From Verrucomicrobia bacterium SCGC AAA164-M04 (lineage in GTDB: Bacteria > Verrucomicrobiota > Verrucomicrobiae > Verrucomicrobiales > Akkermansiaceae), in the NCBI GenBank assembly GCA_000383735.1, contig KB912146.1:34532-78978 (forward strand): a stretch of DNA of 44,447 nt. Reading direction: 5' to 3'. Both the position numbers and the translations under genes were made by a program. The notes beneath the pieces are model-generated. The model had not been told where the DNA came from. It did not search any database and was given only the letters and a program-made list of their open reading frames with translations. This document shows, piece after piece, positions 17,289-25,441 of the stretch (position 1 is its first letter; each line of letters begins with the position of its first letter).

Positions 17289-18688
17289 TGAGGAACAGAC
17301 GAGAGGAATTGCTCCTGAGCGATCCGCTCGGCTGATCGAGTGTCGTTATCGTTGGAAGTTTCGCTAACGAGTTCGTCCCGGAATTTGTCAATCATGGCTT
17401 CAACGGGCCACGCGCTGGCTTCGCCGAAGGCGCAAACAGTCTTGCCGTCAATTTGATAGGCAATGTCTTCCAGAACCTGAACATCAGTCGGGGTTGCCTT
17501 GCCGTCTTCGATTCGATCAGAAACTTTCTTCATCCAAGTCGATCCTTCTCGGCATGGGGTGCACTGCCCGCAGGATTCGTGGGCGTAAAAGTGGGTGATA
17601 TTATTAAGCACCCAGGACATGCGCCGGGTGTCATCCATCACAATGACACCGCCTGAACCCGCCATGGAGCCGGCCGCCGCGAGAGTGTCGAAGTCGAGAG
17701 GTAACTGCCAGAAAGTCATTTCCTCGGCGTCATCACCACGACCGATCTGGAAAGTTTCGTTACAGCGTAGGATCTTCGACGATGAACCACCTGGGATGAC
17801 GGCCTTGAGCGTCCGCCCATCTTTGGGACCTCCGCACATGTCATAGAGAAGTTCTTGGAAGGTGACTTTGCCAACTTCGATTTCGAAGTAGCCTGGGTTC
17901 TTAACATCGCCTGAAACACAGACGATGCGGGTTCCTGAATTTCGTGGGGTCCCCAGTTTGATGTATTCTTCCCCTCCCATGCGAAGGATGTGGACAACGT
18001 GGCAGAGTGATTCGACGTTGTTCACGATGGTTGGCGCCATGTAGAGGCCGATAGCGGCCGGGAAATAGGGTGGCTTTATTCGTGGGTAGGGGCGTTTGCC
18101 TTCCAGCGACTCGATCAGACCGGTCTCCTCACCGCAAATGTAAGCGGCGGCTCCACGATGTACGTAGATTTCGAGATCGAATCCGGATCCTTGAATATCC
18201 TTGCCAAGGAAGCCGCTCTTCTTGGCATCAGCGATGGCCTTTTCAAGGATTATGGCAGCCTCTGGGAATTCTTCCCGAATGTAAATGTAAGCGACGTGAG
18301 CCCCAACAGCATAGGCAGAGATCACCATGCCTTCAATGAGCTGGTGCGGATCTTGGTGGGCAATGTAGCGGTCTTTAAAAGTACCCGGTTCCGACTCATC
18401 ACAGTTGCAAATCAGGTAGACTGGCTTGGTGTTATTGGGAGGAATAAATCCCCATTTGATCCCAGTCGGGAATCCTGCTCCTCCGCGTCCACGTAAACCT
18501 GAAGCCTTCACTTCGTCGATGACCTCTTGGGGCTTCATTTTCAGAGCCTTCATAGCCATTTCGTAGCCGCCTTCCGCAAGGTATGTCTTGATCTTTGGAT
18601 TCCAGCCTTTGCGGTCGACATTCCTGAAGATTAGACGGTGCTCTTTTTCGTGAGGTTCCTTGCCGGGGAGGTAGGTGATGTCAGACAT
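17285..18688 (-). CDS. nuoF: NADH-quinone oxidoreductase subunit F
   Basis: This 467-residue subunit oxidises NADH, holding FMN and one 4Fe-4S cluster in the peripheral arm of complex I. The FMN/NADH region shows SGLRGRGGAGFPTGIKWGF and YLICNCDESEPGTFKDR. The cluster ligands are seen as ESCGQCTPCREG (Cys at about 372, 375 and 378) and a fourth Cys at about 418 in KTVCAFGEA. The length is usual, with a slightly extended C-terminal tail. The gene follows nuoE by 26 bp and overlaps the next lipoprotein gene by 4 bases. Confidence 0.97.
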   Translation of the reverse strand: MSDITYLPGKEPHEKEHRLIFRNVDRKGWNPKIKTYLAEGGYEMAMKALKMKPQEVIDEVKASGLRGRGGAGFPTGIKWGFIPPNNTKPVYLICNCDESEPGTFKDRYIAHQDPHQLIEGMVISAYAVGAHVAYIYIREEFPEAAIILEKAIADAKKSGFLGKDIQGSGFDLEIYVHRGAAAYICGEETGLIESLEGKRPYPRIKPPYFPAAIGLYMAPTIVNNVESLCHVVHILRMGGEEYIKLGTPRNSGTRIVCVSGDVKNPGYFEIEVGKVTFQELLYDMCGGPKDGRTLKAVIPGGSSSKILRCNETFQIGRGDDAEEMTFWQLPLDFDTLAAAGSMAGSGGVIVMDDTRRMSWVLNNITHFYAHESCGQCTPCREGSTWMKKVSDRIEDGKATPTDVQVLEDIAYQIDGKTVCAFGEASAWPVEAMIDKFRDELVSETSNDNDTRSAERIAQEQFLSSVPQ

Positions 18689-18714
18689 GAGCTTGGTGGT
18701 TTTAGAGTAGTGAA

Positions 18715-19425
18715 TTAACTTTCGTATTGAGTGATCAGGCTTTCAGCCTTTTCTGGTGTAACGCCTTCGTGGAAGTCGTCGTTGACGAGACAGACCGGGG
18801 CGGTCCCGCAAGATGCGAGGCATTCGGCGTATTCGACTGAGTAGTTTCCGCAAGGTGAGATGGAAATTGGGTCCTTATGAGTATCAGCGGAGCCGCGATC
18901 GATTCCGGTTATTTCGCAAAGCTTGGCCATTAGTTCGTAGGAGCCGCCCATGGCGCAGGAGAGGGTTCGGCAAACTCGGAAGTGGAGCTTGCCAGGGGCC
19001 TTCTGACGGAAGCCGGGATAAAACGTGACGACCTCGACAACTTTGATTGCGGCGATGCCAAGTTTCTCGGCCACCCATTCAATGGACTCTGGACTGATGA
19101 AACCGTGACGATGCTGGACTTCGTGAAGAAGGGGAAGCACAGCCGAGCGGCGTTGGTCATCGGGATATTGTGCGATGCGCTTATTGGCCGCTTTTTCGAG
19201 AGCAGGAGTAATCTTGAACTGAGGAAAATGAACCACGCCAGGGGTGACTGGCGAGTGGACATTCTTTTCAAGAACGGTGAGCACAGGACGGATGTATTCC
19301 ACGGCACTGCGGTCAATAAGGCGAGGCTTAGGGACTTCGCGATCGTTCGGGGCGCTCGTGGAGATGTAACTCAGCTTCGATCGATCGATCGAGCGAGGGC
19401 GGGGGGCTTCAATTTTAGAACTCAC
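18715..19425 (-). CDS. nuoE: NADH-quinone oxidoreductase subunit E with extended N-terminus
   Basis: This subunit carries a 2Fe-2S cluster of the NADH module. The thioredoxin-like domain has the four cluster ligands as CRTLSC and CLASC, and the helical bundle before it contains RSAVLPLLHEVQHRHGFIS. At 236 residues the protein is about 60-70 longer than typical NuoE. The extra N-terminal part includes a duplicated motif: PRSIDRSKLSYI is followed about 20 residues later by PRLIDRSAVEYI. This extension is probably disordered. The gene lies between nuoD and nuoF in the order found in split complex I operons. Confidence 0.95.
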   Translation of the reverse strand: MSSKIEAPRPRSIDRSKLSYISTSAPNDREVPKPRLIDRSAVEYIRPVLTVLEKNVHSPVTPGVVHFPQFKITPALEKAANKRIAQYPDDQRRSAVLPLLHEVQHRHGFISPESIEWVAEKLGIAAIKVVEVVTFYPGFRQKAPGKLHFRVCRTLSCAMGGSYELMAKLCEITGIDRGSADTHKDPISISPCGNYSVEYAECLASCGTAPVCLVNDDFHEGVTPEKAESLITQYES

Positions 19426-19463
19426 CGTGAGAAAAAGTCAGGTTGGAAGAATTAGACGTGAAT

Positions 19464-20720
19464 TTAGCGGTCACATTCGCCCATTACGAAATCGAGCGAG
19501 CCAAGAATAGCTGGGATGTCAGAAACCATGTGTCCTTTGAGGAGGTCGGCACAGATGCCAAGGTTGACGAAAGATGGGGCGCGAATCTTGAGCCGATTCG
19601 GGACTCCACCGCCTTTCGAGTGAATGTAGAAGCCGAGCTCCCCTTTGGGGTTTTCAGCGGCAAAATAAACCTCGCCCTCTGGGGCCTCAATCCCTTGGGT
19701 CGCGACAATGAAATGGTGGATAAGTTCCTCCATGGACATGAGCACCCGCTCTTTGTCAGGGAGAGTGGACTTGGTGTCGCCCACGTTGATCTCCCCTTCT
19801 GGGAAGTCAGCGAGAACTTGTTTGATGATTTTGATGGACTGGCGCATCTCCTCCATGCGGACGAGGAAGCGGTCGTAGCAATCACCATTTTCGCCCACCG
19901 GAATATCGAAGTCGTATTTCTCGTAGCCCAAATAGGGCCTATCCTTGCGGAGGTCGCGGGCTACTCCGCTAGCTCGCAGGTTGGGGCCGGTCATCCCATA
20001 GCTTATAGCGTCCTCGCGGCTGATTACCCCGACATCGCACATCCGCTCGAGGTAGATCTTATTGTTGTTAAGGAGCCCAGCAATTTCGGCGATGGTATTT
20101 TCACACTCATCAAGGAACTTTAAGATGTCTTTGTCTAGGCCCTCAGGAATGTCGCGGATTTGACCGCCGACTCGGGTGTAAGACGTGGTGAAGCGAGCAC
20201 CAGTGAGTTGCTCGCAGAAGTTATAAATTTTTTCTCGCTCCGTGAAGGTATAGAGAAAGACGGTCATGGCACCAACATCCATCGCGCAGACGCCGACCCC
20301 AAGCATGTGGGACGAAATCCTCGCTAGTTCACAGCAGAGAACTCGGAGAGCTTGGCCTCGAGGTGGCAGTTCCCATCCCATCAGTTTTTCAACTGCACAG
20401 GCATAGGCGACATTGTTTGCGAGAGGAGCAAGGTAATCCAACCGGTCAGTATACGGAACAAACTGGTTGTAATGCATGTTCTCAGCGATTTTTTCGTCGC
20501 CTCGATGGAGGTATCCTATGTGGGGCTCGGCTTTTTCGATGATTTCGCCGTCCAATTCCAGCACAAGACGTAAAACTCCGTGCGTGGCGGGGTGGGATGG
20601 ACCCATGTTTAGCACCATCTTTTCGCCGAGGACGTCGTCGGTCTCCGCTTGGTAATCGGTAACGGCCTGTGCTGCGACGGCAGCGGCATCCGGGGCCTCG
20701 TAGGTAGTGGTCTTGCTCAT
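19464..20720 (-). CDS. nuoD: NADH-quinone oxidoreductase subunit D
   Basis: This 49-kDa-type subunit of about 418 residues helps form the quinone-binding cavity of complex I. Signatures include MGPSHPATHGVLRLVLELDG, PHIGYLHRGDEKIAE, RVGGQIRDIPEG and SFVNLGICADLLKGHMVSDI followed by the C-terminal LDFVMGECDR. ATG 20720 is preferred over an upstream TTG at 20735, which would add only five residues. The gene is followed by nuoE after 38 bp. No nuoA, nuoB or nuoC is found upstream, so the rest of complex I must be encoded elsewhere. A 26-bp palindrome with a CRP-like core lies 45-70 bp upstream of the start. Confidence 0.96.
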   Translation of the reverse strand: MSKTTTYEAPDAAAVAAQAVTDYQAETDDVLGEKMVLNMGPSHPATHGVLRLVLELDGEIIEKAEPHIGYLHRGDEKIAENMHYNQFVPYTDRLDYLAPLANNVAYACAVEKLMGWELPPRGQALRVLCCELARISSHMLGVGVCAMDVGAMTVFLYTFTEREKIYNFCEQLTGARFTTSYTRVGGQIRDIPEGLDKDILKFLDECENTIAEIAGLLNNNKIYLERMCDVGVISREDAISYGMTGPNLRASGVARDLRKDRPYLGYEKYDFDIPVGENGDCYDRFLVRMEEMRQSIKIIKQVLADFPEGEINVGDTKSTLPDKERVLMSMEELIHHFIVATQGIEAPEGEVYFAAENPKGELGFYIHSKGGGVPNRLKIRAPSFVNLGICADLLKGHMVSDIPAILGSLDFVMGECDR

Positions 20721-20764
20721 GTTAAGCCACGACAATGAAACTCTCGTTCTTGTAGGCTCGCAAG

Positions 20765-20790
20765 GACTTTGTGAAATATTTCACAAAGTC
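20765..20790. promoter_or_regulatory. Perfect 26-bp palindrome upstream of nuoD (CRP/FNR-family-like operator or hairpin)
   Basis: Thirteen bases starting GACTTTGTGAAAT are followed without a spacer by their exact reverse complement. The core reads TGTGA-N6-TCACA, which is the consensus for CRP-type regulators, with extra symmetric bases outside it. It lies 45-70 bp upstream of the nuoD ATG and 4 bp after the stop of the preceding lipoprotein gene. As RNA it would form an 11-bp stem with a 4-base loop, but no T-run follows, so a classical terminator is less likely. Confidence 0.65.
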
Positions 20791-20794
20791 GCGA

Positions 20795-21328
20795 TCAGAA
20801 GCTCGGGGGGAGAAGGGAAAGCCGGGTAGGATAGTATTGATCCGAGGGAGAAAAGAGCCATCCTGGGCTGCGCGAAATGAGCTGATAGTCGGTGAGAATG
20901 AATTCAGGGAGAATTTGGTTACTGTTGGGTTCATACAGCTCCCTTCCGGTGTATCGACCGTGAATCCGGTATTCGTAATTATGATCGAATCCGTAGCTTT
21001 TACTTTCTTTTGTCTCGGGGAGGCGATCAGGGTTGATCTTCCAAGATTCGTTGAAAATGACCAATTTGGCCTTATTTGCCGACTGCCCCGGTTCGCGGAG
21101 GTATCCCCAGAAGCGGGTTTTTTCCACAAAGTAGCGGCGACCGTAGTAAAAATCGCCACGGGGTTCGGCGGCGATTTGAGCTTTTCGGTCACTGACGGTT
21201 GGTAGCAGACCCATGTTCCCAGGTCTTTTGGAGACTCTTGTGCAGGAAGGGAGAAGGGGAAGGATAAGAGCAAGAAAAAGAAGGGCGCGCACGGCAGGAA
21301 TGTGGACTCTTTCGTCACTTCTGGTCAA
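20795..21328 (-). CDS. Lipoprotein of unknown function upstream of nuoD
   Basis: This 177-residue product has a hydrophobic signal ending in a lipobox-like LLPSC (RALLFLALILPLLPSC). The mature part is rich in aromatic residues (GDFYYGRRYFVEKTRFWGYL and HNYEYRIHGRYTGRELYEPN), as expected for a beta-rich periplasmic or outer-membrane-anchored domain. No family is recognised. The called start is TTG 21328; an in-frame GTG at 21292 would give a more compact signal peptide. An overlapping frame on the same strand (20722-21318) is Ser/Pro/Phe-rich and judged a shadow. The gene diverges from the aldo/keto reductase relative. Confidence 0.65.
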   Translation of the reverse strand: MTRSDERVHIPAVRALLFLALILPLLPSCTRVSKRPGNMGLLPTVSDRKAQIAAEPRGDFYYGRRYFVEKTRFWGYLREPGQSANKAKLVIFNESWKINPDRLPETKESKSYGFDHNYEYRIHGRYTGRELYEPNSNQILPEFILTDYQLISRSPGWLFSPSDQYYPTRLSLLPPSF

Positions 21329-21391
21329 GCTTAGCAGTCCATAGAAAAAGTCCCGCTTGAAAGATGCACTACCCTATCGCTTATTTACCAC

Positions 21392-22513
21392 ATGGATTTG
21401 ACACGGACAGCATATGGGACCTGGAGCGGCGGACGGTTTATGCACTTTGGGGAAGTTCTTGATGAAGAGCGTTACAAAAACTGTATTCGAGTTGCCTATG
21501 ACTCAGGGATTCGGACTTTTGTCACTGCTGATGTCTATGGCCAAGGGAAAGCGGATGCCGTCTTAGGAGAGGTTTTATCGGAATTCCCAAGGGAGAGTTA
21601 CTGCCTCGTCGGGATGCTTGGTCACGATTTTATCGACGGAGAACGCGAGGGGAGTAAGGGGTATCCGAGGTTCACGAGCCCATCGCTGAGGGGTGAATCT
21701 GGTTACCGTGATTTTTTGCGTCGGGCTTGTGAGAGTTCTCTCAGGAATTGCCAAACAAGCCACTTTGATCTCGTCATGTTGCACAACCCAGACGAGATCG
21801 GCTACACCAGTGAAGCGGTTTGGAAAGGAATGAATGCCCTGAAGGAAGAGGGACTTTCGGAACGGCTCGGAATTGCTCCTGGTCCCGCCAATGGATTCAC
21901 ACTCGATCTATTGCATGTCTTCGAAAATTTTGGAGAAGTAATCGACTGGGCTATGATTATTTTGAATCCGTTAGAGCCATGGCCCGGACAGCATGTGTTG
22001 GACTCAGCGGTTGCTAACAAAGTCGATATTCTTACCCGTGTGGTGGATTACGGTGGGCTTTTCCATGGGGACATGAAGCCTGGCCACGAATTTCGTCCCG
22101 GTGATCACCGTGCTTATCGCCCCGAAGGTTGGGTCGAGCGGGGCAACGACGCAATGCAGCCAATGCGCGAAATTGCCGAGAAGCATGGTCTGAGCATGAT
22201 TCAATTCGCCTCACTTTGGAACCTCTCCCAGACTCCGGTAAAGTGTGTCGTGCCGACGGTGATTCAGGAAGCTGGAGAGAACGCGATTCCAATTGAAAAT
22301 AAGATCCGCGACTATGCTGCTACGCCAGCTGATTTTAGATTATCATCTGAAGAAGTTGAGGCCATTCGTAAGATGGGCGATAACACTGGTTGCATGATCT
22401 TGAAGGGAGCGAGCCAGCGCCACGATGGCCCCTGTGAGCGCCCCGATGAGTGGCCAATGCGTGAAGAATTGCTTACTTTGGCCGGGCAGTATGGTTTGAC
22501 CTCCAAATGGTAA
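21392..22513 (+). CDS. Aldo/keto reductase family protein with altered catalytic tetrad
   Basis: The 373-residue protein follows the AKR barrel: RTAYGTWSGG at the start, RVAYDSGIRTFVTADVYGQG, HFDLVMLHNPDE, then PTVIQEAGENAIPIENKI near the C-terminus. AKR enzymes reduce carbonyls with NADPH using Asp, Tyr, Lys and His. The usual FDTAxxYG reads FVTADVYG here, so the Asp position is Val while Tyr is kept. The usual TKxG strand reads VGMLG, so Lys appears to be Met. His is kept in LHNPD. The protein may therefore use different chemistry or be non-catalytic. Its stop codon directly abuts that of the convergent gene at 22514. Confidence 0.82.
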   Translation: MDLTRTAYGTWSGGRFMHFGEVLDEERYKNCIRVAYDSGIRTFVTADVYGQGKADAVLGEVLSEFPRESYCLVGMLGHDFIDGEREGSKGYPRFTSPSLRGESGYRDFLRRACESSLRNCQTSHFDLVMLHNPDEIGYTSEAVWKGMNALKEEGLSERLGIAPGPANGFTLDLLHVFENFGEVIDWAMIILNPLEPWPGQHVLDSAVANKVDILTRVVDYGGLFHGDMKPGHEFRPGDHRAYRPEGWVERGNDAMQPMREIAEKHGLSMIQFASLWNLSQTPVKCVVPTVIQEAGENAIPIENKIRDYAATPADFRLSSEEVEAIRKMGDNTGCMILKGASQRHDGPCERPDEWPMREELLTLAGQYGLTSKW

Positions 22514-23209
22514 TTAACCATTAGGATCTACAATAACGGTATCACCAGGTTGAATGTCCGGATAGCCGTCAGGTGAGTAGCCGTGAGGTCTCATCGTAGC
22601 GATGTATTGCCCACTCGCGTCAAGCCGCTCGATCACGATAGTTCCGATAATCCCGGTGTTTCGCCGTATTGCAAGGATGCGGCTGGGTTGAAAGCTGGGT
22701 GCGTTCGGGGAAGGTTCGTAGATCACAATGGCCTGTTCTTTGTTTGCCGATTTTACGGTTCCCATGTCCATCGCCATCTGGACTTTTTTGGCAGCCATAT
22801 TCTGCTCAATCGTGATCTGTCGGCGCTCTTCATTGGCGCGGCTATTTTCCTCTTCGAGGGCTAGAGCTTTTTCTTCAAGGGCCCGATTTTTGTCCTCGAG
22901 TTCCTTTATTTTTCCCAGCGATTCTGAATCAGGATTAGAAGTTGCAGGCCCGGGGGCGATAGGAAGACCTGACGGAGGGGTGGTCGTCGAAACCGAAGTT
23001 GCCGCATTGTTTGGGCGATTGGTCCGGGCATAATTACGCTCAAGCGCTCGATTTTCAGCGGCAAGTTGTTCGATTGCGTCAGTCAATTTAGCAAGTTCGT
23101 CCTTGCTGGCCTGGCTGTCGCGTCCTTCGTTAAAGCCCCCAAAGGAGAGAGCAAAGGCAACGACAATCAGGATTGAAGTCGTTCCGAGAAGGAAATTCGT
23201 GGTATTCAT
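22514..23209 (-). CDS. Membrane-anchored coiled-coil protein of unknown function
   Basis: This 231-residue protein has one N-terminal membrane segment (FLLGTTSILIVVAFALSFGG). A Pro/Thr-rich linker separates two Glu/Ala/Leu-rich coiled-coil stretches (ELAKLTDAIEQLAAENRALE and LEDKNRALEEKALALEEENS). A compact C-terminal domain follows (IVIYEPSPNAPSFQPSRILA, then YPDIQPGDTVIVDPNG). The C-terminal domain looks like a small beta-barrel facing the periplasm. No family name is offered. The gene follows the Bax-inhibitor-1 gene but is separated from it by a terminator. Confidence 0.7.
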   Translation of the reverse strand: MNTTNFLLGTTSILIVVAFALSFGGFNEGRDSQASKDELAKLTDAIEQLAAENRALERNYARTNRPNNAATSVSTTTPPSGLPIAPGPATSNPDSESLGKIKELEDKNRALEEKALALEEENSRANEERRQITIEQNMAAKKVQMAMDMGTVKSANKEQAIVIYEPSPNAPSFQPSRILAIRRNTGIIGTIVIERLDASGQYIATMRPHGYSPDGYPDIQPGDTVIVDPNG

Positions 23210-23268
23210 AAGCGCTGTTTGGAGTTAGCGACAAAAGGGCGAGTTTGTCAAAAACGGATCTTAGCGAG

Positions 23269-23305
23269 AAAAAAGAACCCGGAACACTGATTGTGTCCGG
23301 GCTCT
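23269..23305 (-). terminator. Rho-independent terminator after the Bax-inhibitor-1 gene
   Basis: On the minus strand AGAGCCCGGACAC, an AATCA loop and GTGTTCCGGGTTCT pair into a long GC-rich stem with one bulge and one G-T pair. It is followed directly by a run of six T residues. It starts about 22 bp after the stop at 23327. Confidence 0.85.
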
Positions 23306-23326
23306 GAAAGGTGTAAGGGAATTCGT

Positions 23327-24046
23327 TTAGTCGCTCGAGTTGAGAGAAAGTAGAATTTGCAGAACATACCAGAAGAGCAGGGCAACGCTTGCAAAGAGAC
23401 CAAGGGAAGCTGCTACGTGCTGATCTGGGCGGTAATTGTGGATAATGTTGCTAGTTTGATAAAGAATAGAAACTCCAGCAAAGAGGACCATTGCTCCAGA
23501 GAACCAGATCCCAAGATTAAAGCCCATGAGGAGTGATGCTACGATTAGTCCGATTGCAACGAAGGATCCAATCTTTAAAACTCCGCCGAGGAAGGAGAAA
23601 TCTTTCTTGGATGTGAAGGCTACAAAAGTGAGACCAGCAAATAGTCCCAAGGTTATAATGGCGGCCTGCCCGACCAGGTGTGATTGTCCGGTGAAGCGCA
23701 CGGCAATCAAAAGGAGAGGCAAAAATATGATAGCCTCAGCGACGATATAGAGCCCTAACCCCGCATACTGCATTCCTCGACTGGTATCTGAGGTCGCCCA
23801 CTTATTAGCGATCCAAGAAGCTCCCATGAAGAGTCCGAGAACTAGAAGCCATGACATTCCTCCTCCGATCATTTTGAAGACAAATAGATCGATTCCAGGG
23901 ATTGCAAAAAGCATCGCTTCAAGAATGATAAATGCCCCAATTGCTCCTGCGAGATGAAGGTAGGTTTTTTGGTAAAATTCAGTGCGGACGTTCTCGGATG
24001 CCTGAGCAACTGAGTATGGACTGGCGTAAGGGTTGTGACTCTCCAT
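23327..24046 (-). CDS. Bax inhibitor-1/YccA family membrane protein
   Basis: The 239-residue protein has about seven hydrophobic segments and the BI-1 family pattern: YQKTYLHLAGAIGAFIILEA in the first segment, a SHLVGQAAIITLGLFAGLTF segment, and an ILYQTSNIIHNYRPDQHVAA loop holding the conserved Asp before the last helix. Bacterial relatives such as YetJ are pH-sensitive calcium leak channels, and YccA interacts with FtsH. The physiological role here is not predictable. It is probably a single-gene unit, with a strong terminator downstream and a divergent DUF3820 gene upstream. Confidence 0.92.
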   Translation of the reverse strand: MESHNPYASPYSVAQASENVRTEFYQKTYLHLAGAIGAFIILEAMLFAIPGIDLFVFKMIGGGMSWLLVLGLFMGASWIANKWATSDTSRGMQYAGLGLYIVAEAIIFLPLLLIAVRFTGQSHLVGQAAIITLGLFAGLTFVAFTSKKDFSFLGGVLKIGSFVAIGLIVASLLMGFNLGIWFSGAMVLFAGVSILYQTSNIIHNYRPDQHVAASLGLFASVALLFWYVLQILLSLNSSD

Positions 24047-24110
24047 GTTTTTGTTGGTTTCTTTGCGTAATTTAGGAAGATCTCGCGGGGATGCAAGTCA
24101 GATACAACCT

Positions 24111-24419
24111 ATGAATTTTACTGAGATCGATCGCGAAGACTTTCGGAATCTTCTTCATGAGATTTCTGAGGCTTATATGCCTTTTGGTAAATATGGACCC
24201 GGGAAGTATCCGCCCTGTGGTGTTCCACTAACAGATTTGCCGCCAGAGTATTATTCATGGTTCGCGGAAAAAGGATGGCCCAAGGGAAGGTTGGGCGAGT
24301 TGATGGCGATGATTTCGGAGATTAAATCTACAGGAGCCGATCATGTCTTTGATCCAATGCGCCGGGCACGTGGAGGGCGGGTTTCAATCCGTAATAAACG
24401 GCCGACTACTGATTTCTAG
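24111..24419 (+). CDS. DUF3820 family protein
   Basis: The 102-residue protein has the DUF3820 core: an AYMPFGKYGPG start, then VPLTDLPPEYYSWFAEKGWP and LGELMAMISEIKSTGAD. Proteins of this family are small, cytoplasmic and of unknown function, and some relatives are called quorum-sensing-regulated virulence factors. ATG 24111 is chosen over the open upstream extension to 24045, which would overlap the Bax-inhibitor-1 start. It converges with the EEP-family gene, leaving 4 bp between stops. Confidence 0.72.
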   Translation: MNFTEIDREDFRNLLHEISEAYMPFGKYGPGKYPPCGVPLTDLPPEYYSWFAEKGWPKGRLGELMAMISEIKSTGADHVFDPMRRARGGRVSIRNKRPTTDF

Positions 24420-24423
24420 GTCT

Positions 24424-25428
24424 CTAGCGATAGATGAAATCAGATACTACCATGCGGTGATCAGTGTTGTTTCTTGTGAAGGTTTGGGAGCGAACGGGAA
24501 TGAGCTTGGAGGATCCATAGATATAGTCGATCCGGAGTAAGGGAAGAGCGCGGTGGAAAGTGTTACCCCATCCCGTGCCGACTGCGTCAAACGAATCGGT
24601 GAACTCTTTCTGCATGATTCGGTGAACAGAGTCGTTCGCAGGAGCATTAAAGTCGCCAGCTACGATGGTCGGGAACCGTGGGTGGGAACCGTATTGTCTC
24701 AATCCGGCAAGCGAAGACGAGAGTTCAATTCTTCGAAGAGTGTGGTTCTTGATGTGCTCGCGCCAACAATCAAGTTGGTGAAGTTTCATATTGGTGGCTG
24801 CCGAGAGAAGGTGGAGATTCACAAGGTTGAGTTTACGGCCGTCGAACATTTCTGCTTTGACGAGTTGAGTGCGATATTTTGAAAATCGAAATTCTCTTTC
24901 AATCGTTCCCCGAATAATGACCGCGAATCGCAGGTTGCGGTTGTAGCGATAGTCGCCCTGTCCTTTAAAAAGAGAGTCAGTCAGTCTTTTAATCCGATAG
25001 CCAGGAGGAATCTCTTGAAGAAAGATAATGTCAGGGTCGAATTGGCGTGTCGCCTCAAGGGGGTCAGAATGGCTCGCGCAGTTTAAGGTGATTACGCGGA
25101 GAATTTGGCTTCCGGCATGTTCTTCTGGAGCAGCTTCCTCCATTGGTGCGGTTGCTAAACGGGCCAGCGGGCCGGCTTCATCGGCAAGGGTAAGGATGGT
25201 GAAAGTCCAGAGGAGAATGATGGAAAGAGAACCTCGGGTCTTACTAAATAGATAACAAAAGGTAGCCAGCGCGAGTCCGATCGCTCCCCAGACCCAGACA
25301 GGATAAATAGTGACCGCAGCAAGCTTAAGCGGAAGGCGGACGTAGAGAACGATGGTGAAAAAGTGCAGGCTCAGTGAGAGCAAAAGGAGAGCCGGAGGAA
25401 TGCGTCGCAAAAACCCGCGAATTCTCAT
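24424..25428 (-). CDS. Endonuclease/exonuclease/phosphatase family membrane protein
   Basis: This protein of about 334 residues begins with three hydrophobic helices in the first about 85 residues. A soluble EEP domain follows, with VITLNCAS, IIFLQEIPPG (metal-binding Glu), VNLHLLSAATN, VAGDFNAPAND and a C-terminal DHRMVVSDF (catalytic His). All key residues of the DNase I-like fold are present. Members cleave phosphodiesters in DNA, lipids or sugars, and the substrate here is unknown. The membrane anchor suggests that the catalytic domain faces the periplasm, as in YafD-like proteins. ATG 25428 is chosen; TTG 25437 is in frame. The start lies 13 bp downstream of the dnaX stop, so it is probably in one operon with dnaX. 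Confidence 0.85.
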   Translation of the reverse strand: MRIRGFLRRIPPALLLLSLSLHFFTIVLYVRLPLKLAAVTIYPVWVWGAIGLALATFCYLFSKTRGSLSIILLWTFTILTLADEAGPLARLATAPMEEAAPEEHAGSQILRVITLNCASHSDPLEATRQFDPDIIFLQEIPPGYRIKRLTDSLFKGQGDYRYNRNLRFAVIIRGTIEREFRFSKYRTQLVKAEMFDGRKLNLVNLHLLSAATNMKLHQLDCWREHIKNHTLRRIELSSSLAGLRQYGSHPRFPTIVAGDFNAPANDSVHRIMQKEFTDSFDAVGTGWGNTFHRALPLLRIDYIYGSSKLIPVRSQTFTRNNTDHRMVVSDFIYR

Positions 25429-25441
25429 GACTCTCAAAATT

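Noticed and set aside
19443..20123. 226-codon plus-strand open frame opposite nuoD
   Set aside because: It is antisense to conserved nuoD codons, and its apparent protein-like look is due to the codon bias of the opposite strand.
20722..21318. Second minus-strand open frame overlapping the lipoprotein upstream of nuoD, with a signal-like start
   Set aside because: It is rich in Ser, Pro and Phe, lacks protein-like periodicity, and lies in another frame of the better-supported 20795-21328 gene.
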